In this document: positions 11,929-25,400 of the stretch, piece after piece
How positions within the stretch are numbered: position 1 is the stretch's first letter
How the letters are laid out: every line of letters begins with the position of its first letter
NCBI GenBank assembly: GCA_020740775.1
Contig: JAHEWK010000022.1
Location: 186,001 to 250,000, forward strand
Reading direction: 5' to 3'
Origin: Ilyonectria destructans
Taxonomy: Eukaryota; Ascomycota; Sordariomycetes; Hypocreales; Nectriaceae
DNA length: 64,000 nucleotides
Position numbers and translations under genes: made by a program
Notes under the pieces: generated by a model
Told to the model about the DNA's origin: nothing
The model's input: the letters and a program-made list of their open reading frames with translations, nothing else
Database searches by the model: none

Positions 11929-13137
11929 TCATGATTCATTCTCTTCTATATATGCCGGAGGTTGTGAAGCCACATCTTGATATACCGGTGGAGTGTCTTC
12001 ATCCCAGTTGACCTCCCCATCAGCATATCGCGTTAGGTTTATGTCAAACCTTAGACGATAGAAGAACCCTTTAGGAGTTGGAGTCACTACATCTGGCTTC
12101 AACACATGAGCTGTTTCTTGGGAGAGAAAAACTTCTATCTCCAATGTATGCTTCACCGCCAGTCCATAGAAAGGCTTGACATCGCAAGCATGCCTGCACT
12201 CACGACCCGGGAACCTTTGCCGATCAATGGCATAACTGAACTTCAAGTCGGTTGTGCCATCTCCCCGAATCCCATCAGTCTCCCAAACCTTTCGTAATAT
12301 GCCTTTGGCCAGAACGCGAATATCTGTCGTTGGCTCGTTTGCCGTTTTGAAGGGCGTGGCATGGTGCTTGCATAGGGGAAAGCTGTGCTGAATGGTCTCT
12401 TCGAACTTCCAGGAGACACTTGTCAGTCGCCAGAAGACGATTCTTTGAGGGATTTCATCATAATCCAGAAGATCGACCAGATGTAGAACAACCTCATTCG
12501 CACCCTCCGGTTCGATAACACTATCATACAACACCCCCACCCTAGCTTTGATGGGCTTCAGTTCGACGTACAAGTGGTGAGGAGGCTTCGGTGGTGAGGA
12601 GACTCTCTTCACCATTATAGAGTCCTTAAGTTCGATGTGATTGTTTGAGATAGCATGCTGGTTTGGGCTTCGAGCGATATCCATCGTGGCCTTGAGATTG
12701 TAAGATATCGAAAAGGCAGGGATGTTGACGGTTGCTGGATAGTGCCCGGGTATAAACGAGGAGAAGGGAAATTGGTGGACACCTCTTGATAATATTGTCG
12801 GACTATTGAGAAAACTCCATGTCTCAATATTGACGGACTGTATCTGACAGTCTGCACAAGAGCCCCAGCGAGATTGAGGCGATTGTCGCCTTATTTGGAT
12901 CGAGAGTAACGCAACCAAAACATCCAGTTTGGCGAAGTCTCCTCCCACGTGTACAAGCAGGAGACCCGAAAATAGAGCTCCGACGGCGTCCGCCCCCTTA
13001 TCAAAAAGAGTAACAGAGGGACTTTCGAGATTCCAACTAAGAGTCACCGCTGCGGTTGTGTTATTGGGTGATTTGGGAAAGGGAATCGATATCGGAAATA
13101 TTCGGTTTGGCTTGGAAATCTGCGATGGCTCGGCCAT
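11929..13137 (-). CDS. Arrestin-like (ART) trafficking adaptor
   Basis: Cytosolic alpha-arrestin of the fungal ART type; members recruit the Rsp5/NEDD4 ubiquitin ligase to membrane permeases. Single exon, 402 residues from ATG at 13137 (an upstream open extension has no ATG). N-terminal arrestin fold: PSVTLFDKGADAVGALFSGLLLVHV; the second half has the typical strands KVWETDGIRGDG, LKFSYAIDRQRFPG, and YGLAVKHTLEIEVFLSQE. The C-terminus carries two PPxY motifs, PPVY and PPAY, in DTPPVYQDVASQPPAYIEEN, the expected WW-domain docking sites. No stops or frameshifts. Whether it regulates the permease at the window's left edge is untested. Confidence 0.85.
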   Translation of the reverse strand: MAEPSQISKPNRIFPISIPFPKSPNNTTAAVTLSWNLESPSVTLFDKGADAVGALFSGLLLVHVGGDFAKLDVLVALLSIQIRRQSPQSRWGSCADCQIQSVNIETWSFLNSPTILSRGVHQFPFSSFIPGHYPATVNIPAFSISYNLKATMDIARSPNQHAISNNHIELKDSIMVKRVSSPPKPPHHLYVELKPIKARVGVLYDSVIEPEGANEVVLHLVDLLDYDEIPQRIVFWRLTSVSWKFEETIQHSFPLCKHHATPFKTANEPTTDIRVLAKGILRKVWETDGIRGDGTTDLKFSYAIDRQRFPGRECRHACDVKPFYGLAVKHTLEIEVFLSQETAHVLKPDVVTPTPKGFFYRLRFDINLTRYADGEVNWDEDTPPVYQDVASQPPAYIEENES

Positions 13138-14000
13138 GGTGATAGCGGCTGAAAGTGCTGTTTTGTCGAAGTTTGGGCTGGTTCCTGTTGTAATCATCAA
13201 AGTACTGAGCAGACCGGGTTGGGTTATCCCCAGGTACACATGCCACTGCCGACTTTACCGACCTTGTTATGTGCTATGAAAAAACCTGAAAGACGTTGTT
13301 TTGGCGAGACCCTTCTATCCCTTGATAATCCAAGCGTCGGCATTGTAATCAATAAGTCAGACCAAACAGCTCGGAAACGCTTGCTCTAGAATTTAGTAGC
13401 CGGTCCCACCCTGTCCCACCTTGTCCCCTTGACTAGCTCAGGGGTTGCCCACGTCACACAATGCTCGGAGTTGGAAGCCGTTGGAAGCCCGTATGGCAAT
13501 GATAAGTATCACAAGTTAAGGATTTGAACGATAGGTGGCTACATTCTAATGCACTGACCTACCGATTGATACTTCACATTGAGCCGGGCAGAGAGCGCTT
13601 CTTAATAGGAAAGAGACTCCGAACCTGTCACGACCCAGGTTGAGACCAGGCGGTCACAACTGGCATAATTATTTTAATACCTACTTTTTCTTTTTATCTC
13701 TAGTTATAATTAAATACATTACCTGATCTCCCCAAAATTCCCAACGATGGGAAAATTAGAGACCGACTCCACAGCATTACAAGGCCATGAGTAGTCAATC
13801 GCGAAGCACTCTGGCCCACAATTTTGGTTGCTAGAAGCGGTACAGTATCGCATCGGAAAGAAGTTCTTCGTCAGGTCGCATACACAGACAGACCTTATAT
13901 ACATGCAAATACCGCCGGCTTCATACAAGGGCCGCGAACAATGTTTGATATGCTAGGCTTTTTGACTTGTAGACTGACCATCGAGTCCAACATATCTGGT
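13138..14000. other. Intergenic; no gene seen
   Basis: Divergent start of the arrestin gene to the 3' end of the NmrA-like gene. A minus-strand stretch near 13,510-13,600 resembles a tRNA B-box but does not fold as a tRNA. An A/T-rich tract lies at 13,665-13,720. Confidence 0.55.
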
Positions 14001-14985
14001 CTACTCGCGCATGGTCTGAGTGATAAGATCCTTCACTAGGGCTTGCAGCTCTCCATCGGACAACCTGGCGAGCCCCAACTGATCGTTGTCAATGTTGTCG
14101 AAAGCGGGGCCGTACTTTGCGTTTGTGCCTCCCTGGAGAATGTAATTGAGCCACACCCATCCCTCGACGGTTCCAGCCTTCAGCGCCTGGTCGCTAGTCT
14201 CCTTAAGGGCGTCTGTGTCAGCCTCAGTGATGGTCCACTGACATGGAAGCGCGTCTTTGGCAATTGCGGCAATTTGTTTGAACGAGATTTTGCCATCCTC
14301 GATCCTAACCGAACGATTTCGAGTGGCATCTGGGTTCTTGAGAACCCCAACAACACCCTTCGCAACTGTGGCAAGCCGAGTCACGCTGACTGCAAGGTCG
14401 CCGCCGTTATAAAGCACCACACGCCGGTCCTTGATGTTGGCTAGGGTCCCATGGGTGAAGCCCCAGTCGAGGAACAGGTTGTTGTAAACATAGGTGTAAC
14501 TCAACGAGGAGGACTCGGCCTTCTCCGTCAGGTAATCCTCAGTCTTGACCTTCTCTGCGAATACAGGAAGCTGGCGTGTGAGCGGGTTCTGTTGATCGCA
14601 ACCAAAATTGGACGGGATAAATCGTTGAACTCCGGCACTGACGGCGGCATCAAGGAGAGCGCGCTGGGGGCCACCTACGGCAGGGGCCCCAAGTGTCGAG
14701 ACGACGGCGTCAACACCATCAAGCGCTGATTTGAGTGACGCAGGGTCATCGTAATTAACAACAACTTCCTTGACCTGGTTGGCATAGGCGGTGGGAACCT
14801 TCCCAGCCTTGCGCGAGAGGACGCGGACGTCGAAGCCAGCCTGGACAAGTCCCTTCAGGACCTCGATACCAAGACTACCAGCAGCCTGTTAAAATATCTC
14901 GCCGTCAGCTTACAACTCGAGGTTCATGGACTGTTTCTATCTTGCTTACGCCGGCATGGGCAACGGTCTTGATGGTGCTGGACAT
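14001..14985 (-). CDS. NmrA-like / isoflavone-reductase-like NAD(P)-binding protein
   Basis: Atypical short-chain dehydrogenase fold of the NmrA/PCBER type; substrate unknown. Exons 14950-14985 (MSSTIKTVAHAG) and 14001-14885, separated by a 64-bp intron, total 921 nt (306 residues), the normal size. Seen: glycine-rich nucleotide motif spanning the splice (AGAAGSLG), the following Arg in VRVLSRKAG that favours NADP, DGVDAVVSTLGAP, and QRFIPSNFGCDQ, the family's FIPSxFG signature. The C-terminal half (GFTHGTLANIKDRR onward) continues without interruption to TAG at 14001. The gene is intact. It is isolated: more than 3 kb without genes lies upstream. Confidence 0.87.
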
Positions 14986-17900
14986 GTTCCGTGATGTTTT
15001 CGATCTTGATGAGGAACAAGGGTTGTAGAGTTAGAGGGGTTGATGGAGTTCTGATGAGAGGTGTTGAAGCAATGGATAACTCTCGTAAGATGAATTGAAA
15101 CCTGGGAACTGAAGCGCCTTTTATACTTTCACAGTTACGCGCCCAGGTTCAGGTTGCTCAGGTCAAGCCGACCACCATGAGCCTCATTATCGGCCCATCC
15201 CACCCAATGCCGATGCCAGCTGGTTACATAACCTAACTAATGACTGCTCCACAAGTGTCCATGCAACGCGGGGTTGACTGTGATCCTCATCGGAGCATCC
15301 CACCCATCCCAAGCTTTCTACTAACGATTCGCGCCATCGACTCCTTGTAACAAGAAGCTCAAGCGATACCTCTCTCGATGTTGAACGTTTACGACACATC
15401 CCACCAAACTCCGACTACCAAGGTTCGGAATCACTGTCATGGCCAGTTGACTAAGCAACCCCCTCTCCAGCCGCATCTAGATTTGTTGCTAATTTTCAGG
15501 TTTAGTCTTGGCCTCCAACCTGCTACATTGCATATTGTTTCGAGCCACCGATTCAAACCGAATACAAAGAAATGTTCTTGTATTTGTTAGATGATTTCTG
15601 AACCTCCTGCTGTCTTTTCTTCGTCATTTTAGCCCCTTACAGGCCCATCGACGACTATGTCGCCATTTGCCCTCTCACAAGGAACATGAACTCCACCGCA
15701 AGTTATCTGCCGATTGTGACGCCGCTGACATTTGCCCCACCGATCTCGGCATCCCACTTCGGCACTTCGGTATGTAATGTAAGCACCGTCGGCTGTGCCA
15801 TTGCTTCCAGTACAGTGTCACGCAATCTGGCAGTCGACAATCCAAGCCAGGCAAGAGGCCCTATCCTCTTAGTGGTGGTACAACATGCTTCCGTAGCCAC
15901 TGGGGATGTGTTTCAACGATTACGTCTAGTATATCCTGCCAGTGTATTATCGGAAATGAAGTGCTGGAGTTGAGCCTACACCGTCTTCGTAAAAGGTTCT
16001 CCCGCTGGTAGTAAATAGGCGCGGAGGATCTCAGCTATGATGGACGTAGCAAGGCGGATATGCTCCTTTCTGCTTTCAAATCGATGCTCAGGTTCATCCC
16101 GCTATGTGCATCGACAAAACGCCGGGATAAGTTAGCAGGGATCCAGGAAGGCAGTTCGTACACGTCTGTTGGTAACGCCCGTGCGATAACAGCTCCTATG
16201 CAACTTGGTCCTGCTGATTACTAGTTGTAATCTCCTCAAGTCCTCCCGCCCGAAGCGAAAAGACAGAAAGGACAGAAGAAAACCTGTGAAAGCTAGGACG
16301 GGATCTCTCCCTAAACAAAAAGGTTTTTACACCTGTATCCTCAGAAACTTTTTAGTCAAGAGCGAAAGACCGGCACTGCGGATGGGAAAGTCTTTATGGG
16401 GTAAAGTGATATGTCTCAACGAGCAAGATGGAAAAGCTCCTAGAACCGAGATCGGAGTCATTTTACGGCTTGGATGTAAGGCTTCATGGTCGAGCTGGAG
16501 TATCTTGGCGGCCAAGATGTAACAGCCTCCCGGCTACAATGGAATACCCTTAGGGTCAGCCTTGGCTAAGTTGGAAAGCCTAAACATCTAGAAAGCAATG
16601 GCCCCAGGGCTAAGAAGTAGGTTGCTCCAGTAGTTTGGAGTCGCTTGGTGACAGGGTCGTGAACACTCGATCGACGAGTCGTCGGTCCGACCCAGTCTTG
16701 TGGACAGCATTAGAAAACAACGTGGCATCGGAATGGCCGTGCAGCCCTTCTTAAGCAAATCGAGTGGAACATTATCAAGAGACAAGAAGGAATCTTCATA
16801 CAAGTATCAATGGAAGGCCATGTCGGTGAAGATGAAAATCCAAGGAGTCCAGCTGGGCATCCCAGGTTGGAGAAAGTGAGAACCAACATGCAGGAGAATG
16901 GCAATCCATTTGAGGTCCAAATGGAAGTCTTTCCGAATCATGCGGATCGAGTTAACACCAAAAACTCTTTCCTTGCTGATGCATATGCAAATCCTATCAA
17001 GCGTTAACCGGAAGGCCAAAAACAGTCAACGACCATCGCGATCCGGGGGGGCGGAAGTTCACAGGAGCAAGGATGTCTCCTAAGATCCAGATCCTATCAA
17101 TGGTCCAATTCTCTACTGCCGAGGCAAATCAGCAATCTCGACAATTGCAACCTGAATTGTGCAGTCGGAGAGACGCCGTATATCGCTGGGGCTGACATGG
17201 AGACGCTCTGACGCTATCCCGTTTGGAGTAGCATCTCGAGATGAGATGACTGTTTGCCTAGGCTTTCGCTTGTACATAGGAAAATACCACGTCTATCCCT
17301 ACTAGATTTTATTCGGACCCTAACTGGCATTTGCAGAGCAATTGATGTGAACCCGTCAATGTTAAACGGTGGTAATGGGGGCTGATTAGAAGAAGTCGCA
17401 GAGCCGCTGCGTGACAGCGTCTGCTCATTAGTGCGTCTCTCTTTCTTGTCACCGCCATAACAGGCCTAGATGGATGGGCAGTGTCGCATCCCTAGGCTAT
17501 CAGCCAGCTCTATGAGCAAAGAGTCAGAAACTCCACCAGACTCACTGCCGAAATGACCAGCGACAACATGGTCACGAACGGCATTTCTCGACGGCGAAGT
17601 ACCAGAATCCCTCAAAAGCGGCTAGTCCGCGTAAAGAAAATAGGGGACCATATGCCACCCGTAAGCTCGCCATGTCCGACGTAACCCTATCCGAGGGATT
17701 CGATACGCTGAAGTTGAACTATGAACATGGTGAAGGCACCCAATGGCGGAAGCAACAAATTCCATGTAAACCGGGCGTTTCGAGCCAAAACGTCGGAAGC
17801 CAACGCTACAGGCATACAAAACAGCCAAGCTGAACAACCCAAATGAATTGACCAACCGTCAGAGTTGTTTATGCCCCACAGTTCAGCATACGTGCAGGTA

Positions 17901-18254
17901 AACGTGTCCTAGTATGTAGGTAAGACGCTCTTGCATGGTGGTAAGTCTGTTGATTTGTCACTCGTTCGTGTCGTATGACGTTTTTATGCAGTCATATGCA
18001 ATCAATCGATAGTCCGTATGCAAACTGGATGATTTAGCTGGGTCCTGAAAGCAGCAGCAAGCCACGTTATGGGCAGTCAATAGACTCGTAGTGGGCTCTG
18101 GGGACGAAGAGCGGATTGAGAGATATGTGGGTGCTCCCCTCGTTTGATTCTGGCGGAAAGATGCTAATCTTCGATCTTTTATCTGGGGAAATATGTGGTC
18201 ACGCCCGTGTCTGAACAGCCTACAATCCTCAACATCGGACGCCGTTGAACAGAA
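14986..18254. other. Long gene-poor stretch, no gene seen
   Basis: Scattered open frames of 60-105 codons on both strands overlap each other and contain no recognised motif. No inverted terminal repeats, tRNA or transposase fragment was found by eye. It separates the NmrA-like gene from the HET-domain relic. Confidence 0.5.
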
Positions 18255-20762
18255 ATGATGGGGCTATATGTCCAACAAACGCTTGTTGAGAACCGTGGAA
18301 CAAAGTCTCCTTGGGGCCAGAACTTCAAAGCCTTCGCTGGCTGGTTCAAGGCCGAGGATGATGACCAGGCTCATTTGACCTACGACCACGATGGTTCATC
18401 CAGCCACAAAAGCAATGTCAACTCAACAGTAGTAGAAATCTCGCCTCGGGCCACATGGACAAACCCTTCAGCATACCAACCCTCAACGAAAGAATGGGTT
18501 ACGCAGATGCTGGAGTTGGGCTTGAAGAGGACGGAACAAACAATTGAGGACTGGTATTATCACCTGGTTTTTCTTCTTCCGTTCCTGGTTAGACCCAAGG
18601 CCTTTGGGCTAAGAAACCTCTTTTCCACCCACCGGCTTCCCCTCGACGCCAACAAGTGGCTGTCCATGATCCCAGAAGGACACCACAGCTGCTTCTACTG
18701 CCAGAACCTTTTCATCGACGCAAGGCAGCTAGAGCCGGCAATTGAGCAAAAGAGTAAAATGATTACCATGGCAGACGTAAATGAAGCCGTCGCGGGTGAC
18801 TGTACAGTCTTCAAGTGGCTGGAGCAAAGCGCACAGAAGTTCAGTCTACACAACGACGCTGAGAGTGGTTTTTCTCTCGGGCTCATGCACCGTCACGGAA
18901 ACAGGAACGACATCCCGTCAATTAAGTTTACATCTAGCCACGACTTCCATGAACCCCATGGCTCGATGAGAACTTTTGTTAGCAGTGGTAAGAGCCCTTG
19001 TGGCATCGATGACCGCTCTAGCTGACAGACATCTTAGACGCGCCAGCTGCCGAGTACATCAACGGGAGACCACTGAATAGCGACGTCGCATCTGAGGAGA
19101 ATTTCGAGCTGTCTAGCAAGTGGCTCGAGGAATGTCACCGAGCACATGTGCCGTGTCGAGGTTCCAACGGAGGATATATGCCAACGCGCGTACTCAAAAT
19201 CGAAGGCGACAAGGTCAATCTGATGGAGACTGAAGGAAACCAAGAAGGGAAATACGCCGCTTTGAGTTACTGTTGGGGAGGAAGCCAGGACTTCACGTTG
19301 ACTACTGTGACGGGACAAGAGCACGAACGAGGTCGAGTGCGACTTGGGCAAAATGATTGTTTACAAGGAGAGAAAGAGATTCCTAAGGAAAGCTCTGACT
19401 TAAGCTATTTACACAATATTCATAAAGTGAGACTATTCATAAAGTATGAAAGTCACATGATCGTTCCCTCACAACTACCAAGAACTTCGCCACATTTCCC
19501 CGCAACATTCCAATCAGCAAGCTACATCAGACAATCAAGGACGCCGGAACCGTCACTAAGGAATTGGGCTTGAGCTACCTCTGGGTAGACTCCCTCTGCA
19601 CTATCCAGGACGACATCAAAGACCAGGAAAGGGAGATAAAGCTCATGTCCGACGTCTACGAGACAGCGTACGTCACAATCTCAGCAGCCAGCGCCAAAAG
19701 CTGCCGAGATGGGTTTCTCGCTCCCCGACAACCCGAGCTCGCCACGATCCCATATATCCTACTAAGTGGGGAACTAGACGCGTTGAATCTCCACCAAGGC
19801 CTCGATGCAGCGGATGAGCGTATTCACAGCCGAGCCTAGACGCTGCAAGAGCACATCAACGCCTGCCGTATCCTCGAGTACGGAACACAGCAACTGAGGA
19901 GGATCTGCCGAGATCCACGACAAAGCACGGGTCTACAAGGGCTAAAGCAGCTTGCGCCGCGAGTAGACCCGGCCGTGTTTGGAAGTGTATCTCGGAAATT
20001 TGGAGAGAACCTGAGAAAGTCTTGCACCACTTCTGGCAACCCTTGGTGAGAAACTACACGCAGAGATCCCTTCAGATTCCCGAGGACAAGCCGCTGGTAA
20101 TACACGCGATAGCGATGGAGTACAAGAAGAAGATGTACTCGGAGTACAAAGCCGGGCTCTGGAAGAGGTCGCTCCCGCAGGAGTTGCTCTGGCAGAGGGA
20201 TATGTCTGATACATCTAGACAGCCACGTCGTTTGGACTATTGCTGTCCCTCATGGACGTGGCTTTCTGTTGACTCTGCTGTCATCACCTAGGATGTACCA
20301 CGGAGTGACATGGCAGATGAATCACTCAAGATTGTCCACTGCCATGCCAATGATCGGCTTTGGTATGCAGAGGAATTGCCGGACCCGTCGGAAGCCGAAG
20401 TTGGTCACCCGGATATCAGCTATTTGTGCGTAGAAGGTCGCACGAGACAGGCACTATGGATCCCAAAGCAGGGAATACTGGTGTCCGATGGTAAGACGAA
20501 AGACAGAACATTTGCAAATGTCGTGGTCGATGTGCCTAGGGAGTTAGATCTCTCCAACGCGGACGAAGTGATGGTTACATGTCTGGAGATTGTCAAAGGT
20601 GTTGCCGGCTTGGTTCTTCTCAACTCAAACAGGTCATGTCGTATTGCAGGGTTTCAACGTATGGGACTTTGGACTATCTGTCACATTAAAGATCAACAAG
20701 AGAAAGGCGAAGAGGTAAACTGGCTTGCAACTGGGAAAAGGACTCGTCTTTACCTTTATTGA
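18255..20762 (+). pseudogene. Heterokaryon-incompatibility (HET) domain protein, decayed
   Basis: HET-domain genes mediate non-self recognition between fungal strains. Exon 1 is 18255-18987, and a 50-bp intron leads to exon 2 at 19038. HET motifs are clear: KYAALSYCWGG near 19250, then GLSYLWVDSLCTIQDD at 19564, DVYETAYVTISAASA, and later EYGTQQL and the C-terminal RNYTQRSLQIPEDK. Breaks: about 140 bp between 19345 and 19490 does not fit the domain (an intron or insertion); TAG at 19837 in SRA-stop-TLQE, where the family has Trp; a frameshift between about 19950 and 20015; TAG at 20289 in VIT-stop-DVPRS. Two TAGs at probable Trp codons fit TGG to TAG. The domain order is intact, so this is one decayed gene rather than fragments. 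Confidence 0.83.
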
Positions 20763-21179
20763 TGGGAATACAAATGTTCGATTTCTAAATATCCCGGACT
20801 AGCAACCCAGTTTGAAGATCCCTGGTTGCAATTTTAAGTCTTCCAGGTTGAGTAACCCTACCACTATCGGACACCCTGAAGCCATTCACATATAGTGTAC
20901 TTTGTAAAAGGTCTTGTTGAGATCGGTCCATTTGAAAGGAGTGCGCAAATACTCGAACCCAAGAATTGATGTAGTTAGTACGAGGATTCCCCAAGGGTTC
21001 TCAGTATAAGTAATTCATAATGAAATAACCATACATGTATACATGTGAAGCAATGAGAGCTGTGGTAATAAAAGGTCTCGGTTGATGTCACATATTGCTT
21101 AGTTGGCTCTTCAGGCGCGAAAGTGGACAAACAGACAACAGTTTGCAGAGGCCTAATAGTAATAGCTCCACAAAGTTGT
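20763..21179. other. Intergenic, no gene seen
   Basis: Between the HET relic and the 3' end of the hydrolase; only short open frames. Confidence 0.55.
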
Positions 21180-22286
21180 TCAAAGTAAGTCTAGTCTACT
21201 CAGTCTAGGCCTTTTTTTAGCTGCAGATTGAAGAAAGTTGATAGCATTCCTCAAGCTCTCAGAATTCGCGACCCCTTCCCCGCTTGATTTCTCAACATCA
21301 ACATCGCCGGGTCGGACATCGAAACCATGCTCTCCATCGTCCGGAAACTCCGTCAGCACTCGAACCCCGGCGGCTTGGAGCTTTTCTGCAGCCTGCACAC
21401 TGGGCTCTACCGGCACAGCGGAGTCATTCTTGCCGTGGATCAGCATCGTGGGAGGTAACTTCGAGAGGTTTCCGAATGCCAGAGGAAACAAGTTCCTGAG
21501 ATGCTGCGGGATCGCTTCAACCCCTTCCTTGGCTACTGAGCGTCCAAGGCCCTGAACACCAGTCATGTAGTCCAAGTACAAGGCGTCGATATGAACAGCC
21601 GAGGCCAATGACACCCTGGTATCTGCAGGATCTTGACGTAACGGATATCCAGATAACACCGGCCTCTTATCATCCTGACTGGTCATCGGGAATTCGGCCA
21701 ACACCGGGCTCGTCTCAGACACCGGTGCCCCAAAAATGCTAGTCCCGGGGGTAGTGTATCAAGAATACGTAGCATCCAGCATGCCGTAAATCAGCAAAAG
21801 GGCACTGGGCTGCTTGGTGACGGTTGCGGCTGTTGCCAGCGCCAGATACCCTCCTGCGCTTGATCCTGCCACCAAGACCGAGCCGACTTTGCAGCCAAGC
21901 TCTTGTGGAAGAGACGACAGGACCCATTCGTAAGCATTCACGGCGTCTTCGAGCGAGCTTTGGGCGGTGGTCTCTGGGATCAAGCGATAGTCGGGGGTGA
22001 CGAAGATCCATTTCCGAGAGGCGCAGGCGTTTACAAGCCAGTACGGGACGAAAGCATATCGATCGCCGAAAATCTAGAAACGAGAGTTAATACTGCGTCA
22101 TCCGGAGCGCCGTCAAGTACTCACCAAAAAGCCACCATGATAATGCAGGAGCATGGTGCTCGGCGATGCATCATCTATCTGCTCCGGATACACAACGTCA
22201 AGCTTGATGTTGCCGTCCCGAGTGGACTTGAAGCTAAGCGTTTTAGACTTGTACCCGTCGAGGCCGGAGAGCGGGAAGGAGTCCAT
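21180..22286 (-). pseudogene. Alpha/beta hydrolase-3 family esterase/lipase with one in-frame TGA
   Basis: Carboxylesterase-like hydrolase; substrate unknown. Exons 22125-22286 and 21180-22073 (51-bp intron) total 1,056 nt, 351 residues. Seen: oxyanion motif HYHGGF spanning the first splice region, nucleophile motif GSSAGGYLA (Ser in GxSxG), Asp in HGKNDSAVPVEPS, and His in DDGEHGFD. The catalytic triad is complete. The break is TGA at 21759-21761 in ATYS-stop-YTTPGTS, where relatives have Arg; CGA to TGA is the simplest cause. The rest of the frame is clean to TGA at 21180. A MULE lies about 150 bp upstream of the start, within the promoter region, so expression may also be affected. Confidence 0.85.
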
Positions 22287-22432
22287 GGTTGGATAGTATC
22301 TCGATATTCGATATAGCTGTGATTCTGTGAGGTAAACAAGCTTGCTTTGCGTCGACAGAACCGTGGGATGAGAGGATAAACAGGATAGCGATCAGTTCAG
22401 AAATGATCCGTAATCCGCTAGTTGTGTTAACG

Positions 22433-25400
22433 GAGTACGCTTCGGGTCCCCGTGTGAAAACTTAGGCTCCCCGTGTAATTAACCCAATTAGGAATAGTGC
22501 ACGCTAGCCATCACCGCCTGCCGAATAAGGGATCGCGCTTACGATTTCAATTTCCCGATTAGGAAGTATTAACGAACCACGTGATATCCTTCATTGAAGA
22601 CTCCAACAACTACACTATTACTCGAAGATAACCTGTTGCTTGTATGGCAGTAGGTTACCTCTTTTGACCCGATGCCGCCGTCTCTGACGTTTTAGCTGAC
22701 TCTCCTCGTAGCCCTCTACAACTATGGTATCTGCCTGTGATATAGGGTTCTGTGCGAAAGACCTAGGACTGTTGGTCTCGATTGAAGGGAGTAAGTCCTC
22801 CAAGGGAGGCCGACTTCCGGCCGGAGGGAAATAACGCGGATACTCTCTTGGTCCGGGATGAGGCGCTTGTTGAGATGACGGTGGAGGACCAAAGCACTCA
22901 AAGCTTGATGGTAGCCTCTGCATCTCAATCTGTGATGCAGCTGATCGTTGGGTAGTTCGAGATTGCGTATTTGCTCGTGGAATAACGGGCTGTTGTATTA
23001 CACCTTGTGTAGCTGCAGGCTGTATTCGCGTTATTTCGTCTCGAACGATCCCTCGAATAGCTTGTGATAATACATCGAGGTTATTAGCTCGTAAGCTAGG
23101 TCCTCGGCGCCGTGACTGCCTCGTCGGCGTTGGTGTTACTGACTCTGACTGCGGTGCCGGCTGTGATGCCGGCTGCGATAGTCTCGCCGGCTGTGACTGC
23201 GTTGCCGGCGGTGGGATTGTTAGGGCGGTATTTTGCGGCTGCCTTCTTCGAGGAATAATCATAGGATCGCGAATTCGTTGATATAGGTTAAGCTCATCCT
23301 AAATCCTTAGTAAATATATAGAGAATTAGATTAGAAATACTCATAAGGTCAACATGAAGAACCTACTGGTTATTGAACTAGGAAATATCAAGACCTTGTA
23401 GGATAATAACTTTTCTATCCCTTCTAACGCTGTTAACCTTAAGATAATCGTTGTAAATAGTATACTTATAGGGCAGACCGTATTGATCGTTAAAAGCACC
23501 GCTACAGACCCCAATTGGGCGGTCAATAGGATGCAGCTTGGATCCTTTAGCTATAAGATACTGCTGATGTATAAGGGCAAGCCCTTTCCACAATACCTTC
23601 TCGGCCACATCGATCAATAACTCATACCGGTATTCATCACGAATACGGCGAGCTTCGTGGTTAATTTCTTCTTTGAATTTCTCATTAAGAAGCTCCTTCT
23701 GGAGCTTTAGGGCGTAGAATAGCTGATGGAGGGTCTATAAGGCATTTCGAAGGAGGGATTTCATACTAGCATAAAGTAATTCGCAGGGCGAAGTTGTAGT
23801 ATGCCTATAGTTGCAATAATACTTGGTGTATATATGAGCCCACTGTGCGCAGAGGGGGATCCAGGTGTCTTTAAGATAGGAAATTAGGGCTAGAGAGGGC
23901 AGTTAGTAAAGTGGGAAGGAAAAAGAAGCGGCATATATATTCTTGGTGAGCAAAGTCTGCCGCAAGCTCCCTCCATCGCTTATCACACTCTTCCACTGTT
24001 GCTGCATACATAACAGCCTTCCACACCTTACTGAAGTCCGCTGTACTTAGAGACTCACTGCCCTGCACAGGCTGCTGTGCAGGCTGCTCGGCAAGCTGCT
24101 GGATAAGGTCCTCAGTAGGGCTATTATTATTAGAAATAAAATCTTAAAGGTATAAGTTGCTTCTTTCTGAACTGATCCAGCGTTTCTTAGTGGCCTTTAG
24201 GATGTTTTTCCCAATATACCAAGTGTATAGCTGCTTTTAAGTATTAGGAAAGACTGAGTCCACGCCTATACAAGCTGCAGCAGTAAAATCAGTAATAATA
24301 ACATAGGGATAAAAGGCATCCTCAGGCATCTTATGAGCATCAGAAAGCAGCTCAAACCACTCCTTCAAGCAGTAAAGAGCCCAGGTGAAAAAAGGCGCAC
24401 TTTCTGAAGGGGTGAGACTATAGGCAATAGGAAAGACTGATCCTACAGATGTGATGCCGTTAATCTGGAGCAGCTTGAGGCTAAAGCGGTTGGTATTATA
24501 TATAGCATCGAATATCATAACGTAAGGAAATCGGAACCACATCTTAAAGTTGTAATCGACGTTGACAAGCTGATACCGCAGTCTATTATTATCATCAAGG
24601 ACTTTAGCGTAGCAGAAGCCATCCTTATCAAGCTCTTTAATTATAGCTTGCATTGGTATAAGGTGTCTAGTAGCTCTTTCTTATGCAGATCTTTAGATAT
24701 TATAGATATCCTATGGGGTTATAAGGACATTCGGATCACTTGCTCGTAGTGATATCTTTATCGCCCTTACTGTCAGCTTTAAACCAGAAGACTGGGACTG
24801 GATTGTATCAATCTGGCCCGGCCGTAAGGCACGGTGTTCTGGAAATTTGCCTGGAACATCAGAGAGATAATTATATTCACCGTGCAGGATACCAATAACC
24901 CACTGGTCTCCCAGAGTCTTCTTCTGCACCAGCTTGAGCTTGAAAAGGCAGCCTGTCTTCCGGGTTGAGGGCTTCCTAAGCCCAGTAGACCTCGAGATAA
25001 AAGGGCGGCCTCTACAGGCACAGATAAGCTCGTATCGACGAGGCTTGCCATCTTGGTAGTTATTCGGCCTGCTATAGACCACAGCGTAGCCCTGCTCTCT
25101 CCCGTCGGCCTGCATAGCAGAAAAGGCAGCCTCGTGGGTTGGGTATATGCCTGTTGTAGGGGGGGCTGTCAGCTCCTTCCGCCGTACCGGCTGCGTTGGT
25201 CGTGACGGCGTGGATGACGATGACGGCGAGGCTGACGGCAAGGCTGACGGCGAGGATGACGGCGAGGATGAGGGGGGCAGCAGCTGGGCTGACGGGGACG
25301 GCGGTGGTGACGATGCTAGCCATAAAGGCAACGGTGAGGGTGATCGTAGGGGAGACCAAGGCCGGTGCGAAGGCGGCGCTGGCGAGGCTTCTGGGGTCAT

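Noticed and set aside
13510..13600. tRNA gene on the minus strand
   Set aside because: A B-box-like GTTCAAATCC is present but the T-stem and acceptor do not pair.
14986..18254. Several ORFs of 60-105 codons
   Set aside because: They overlap on both strands and lack recognisable domains.
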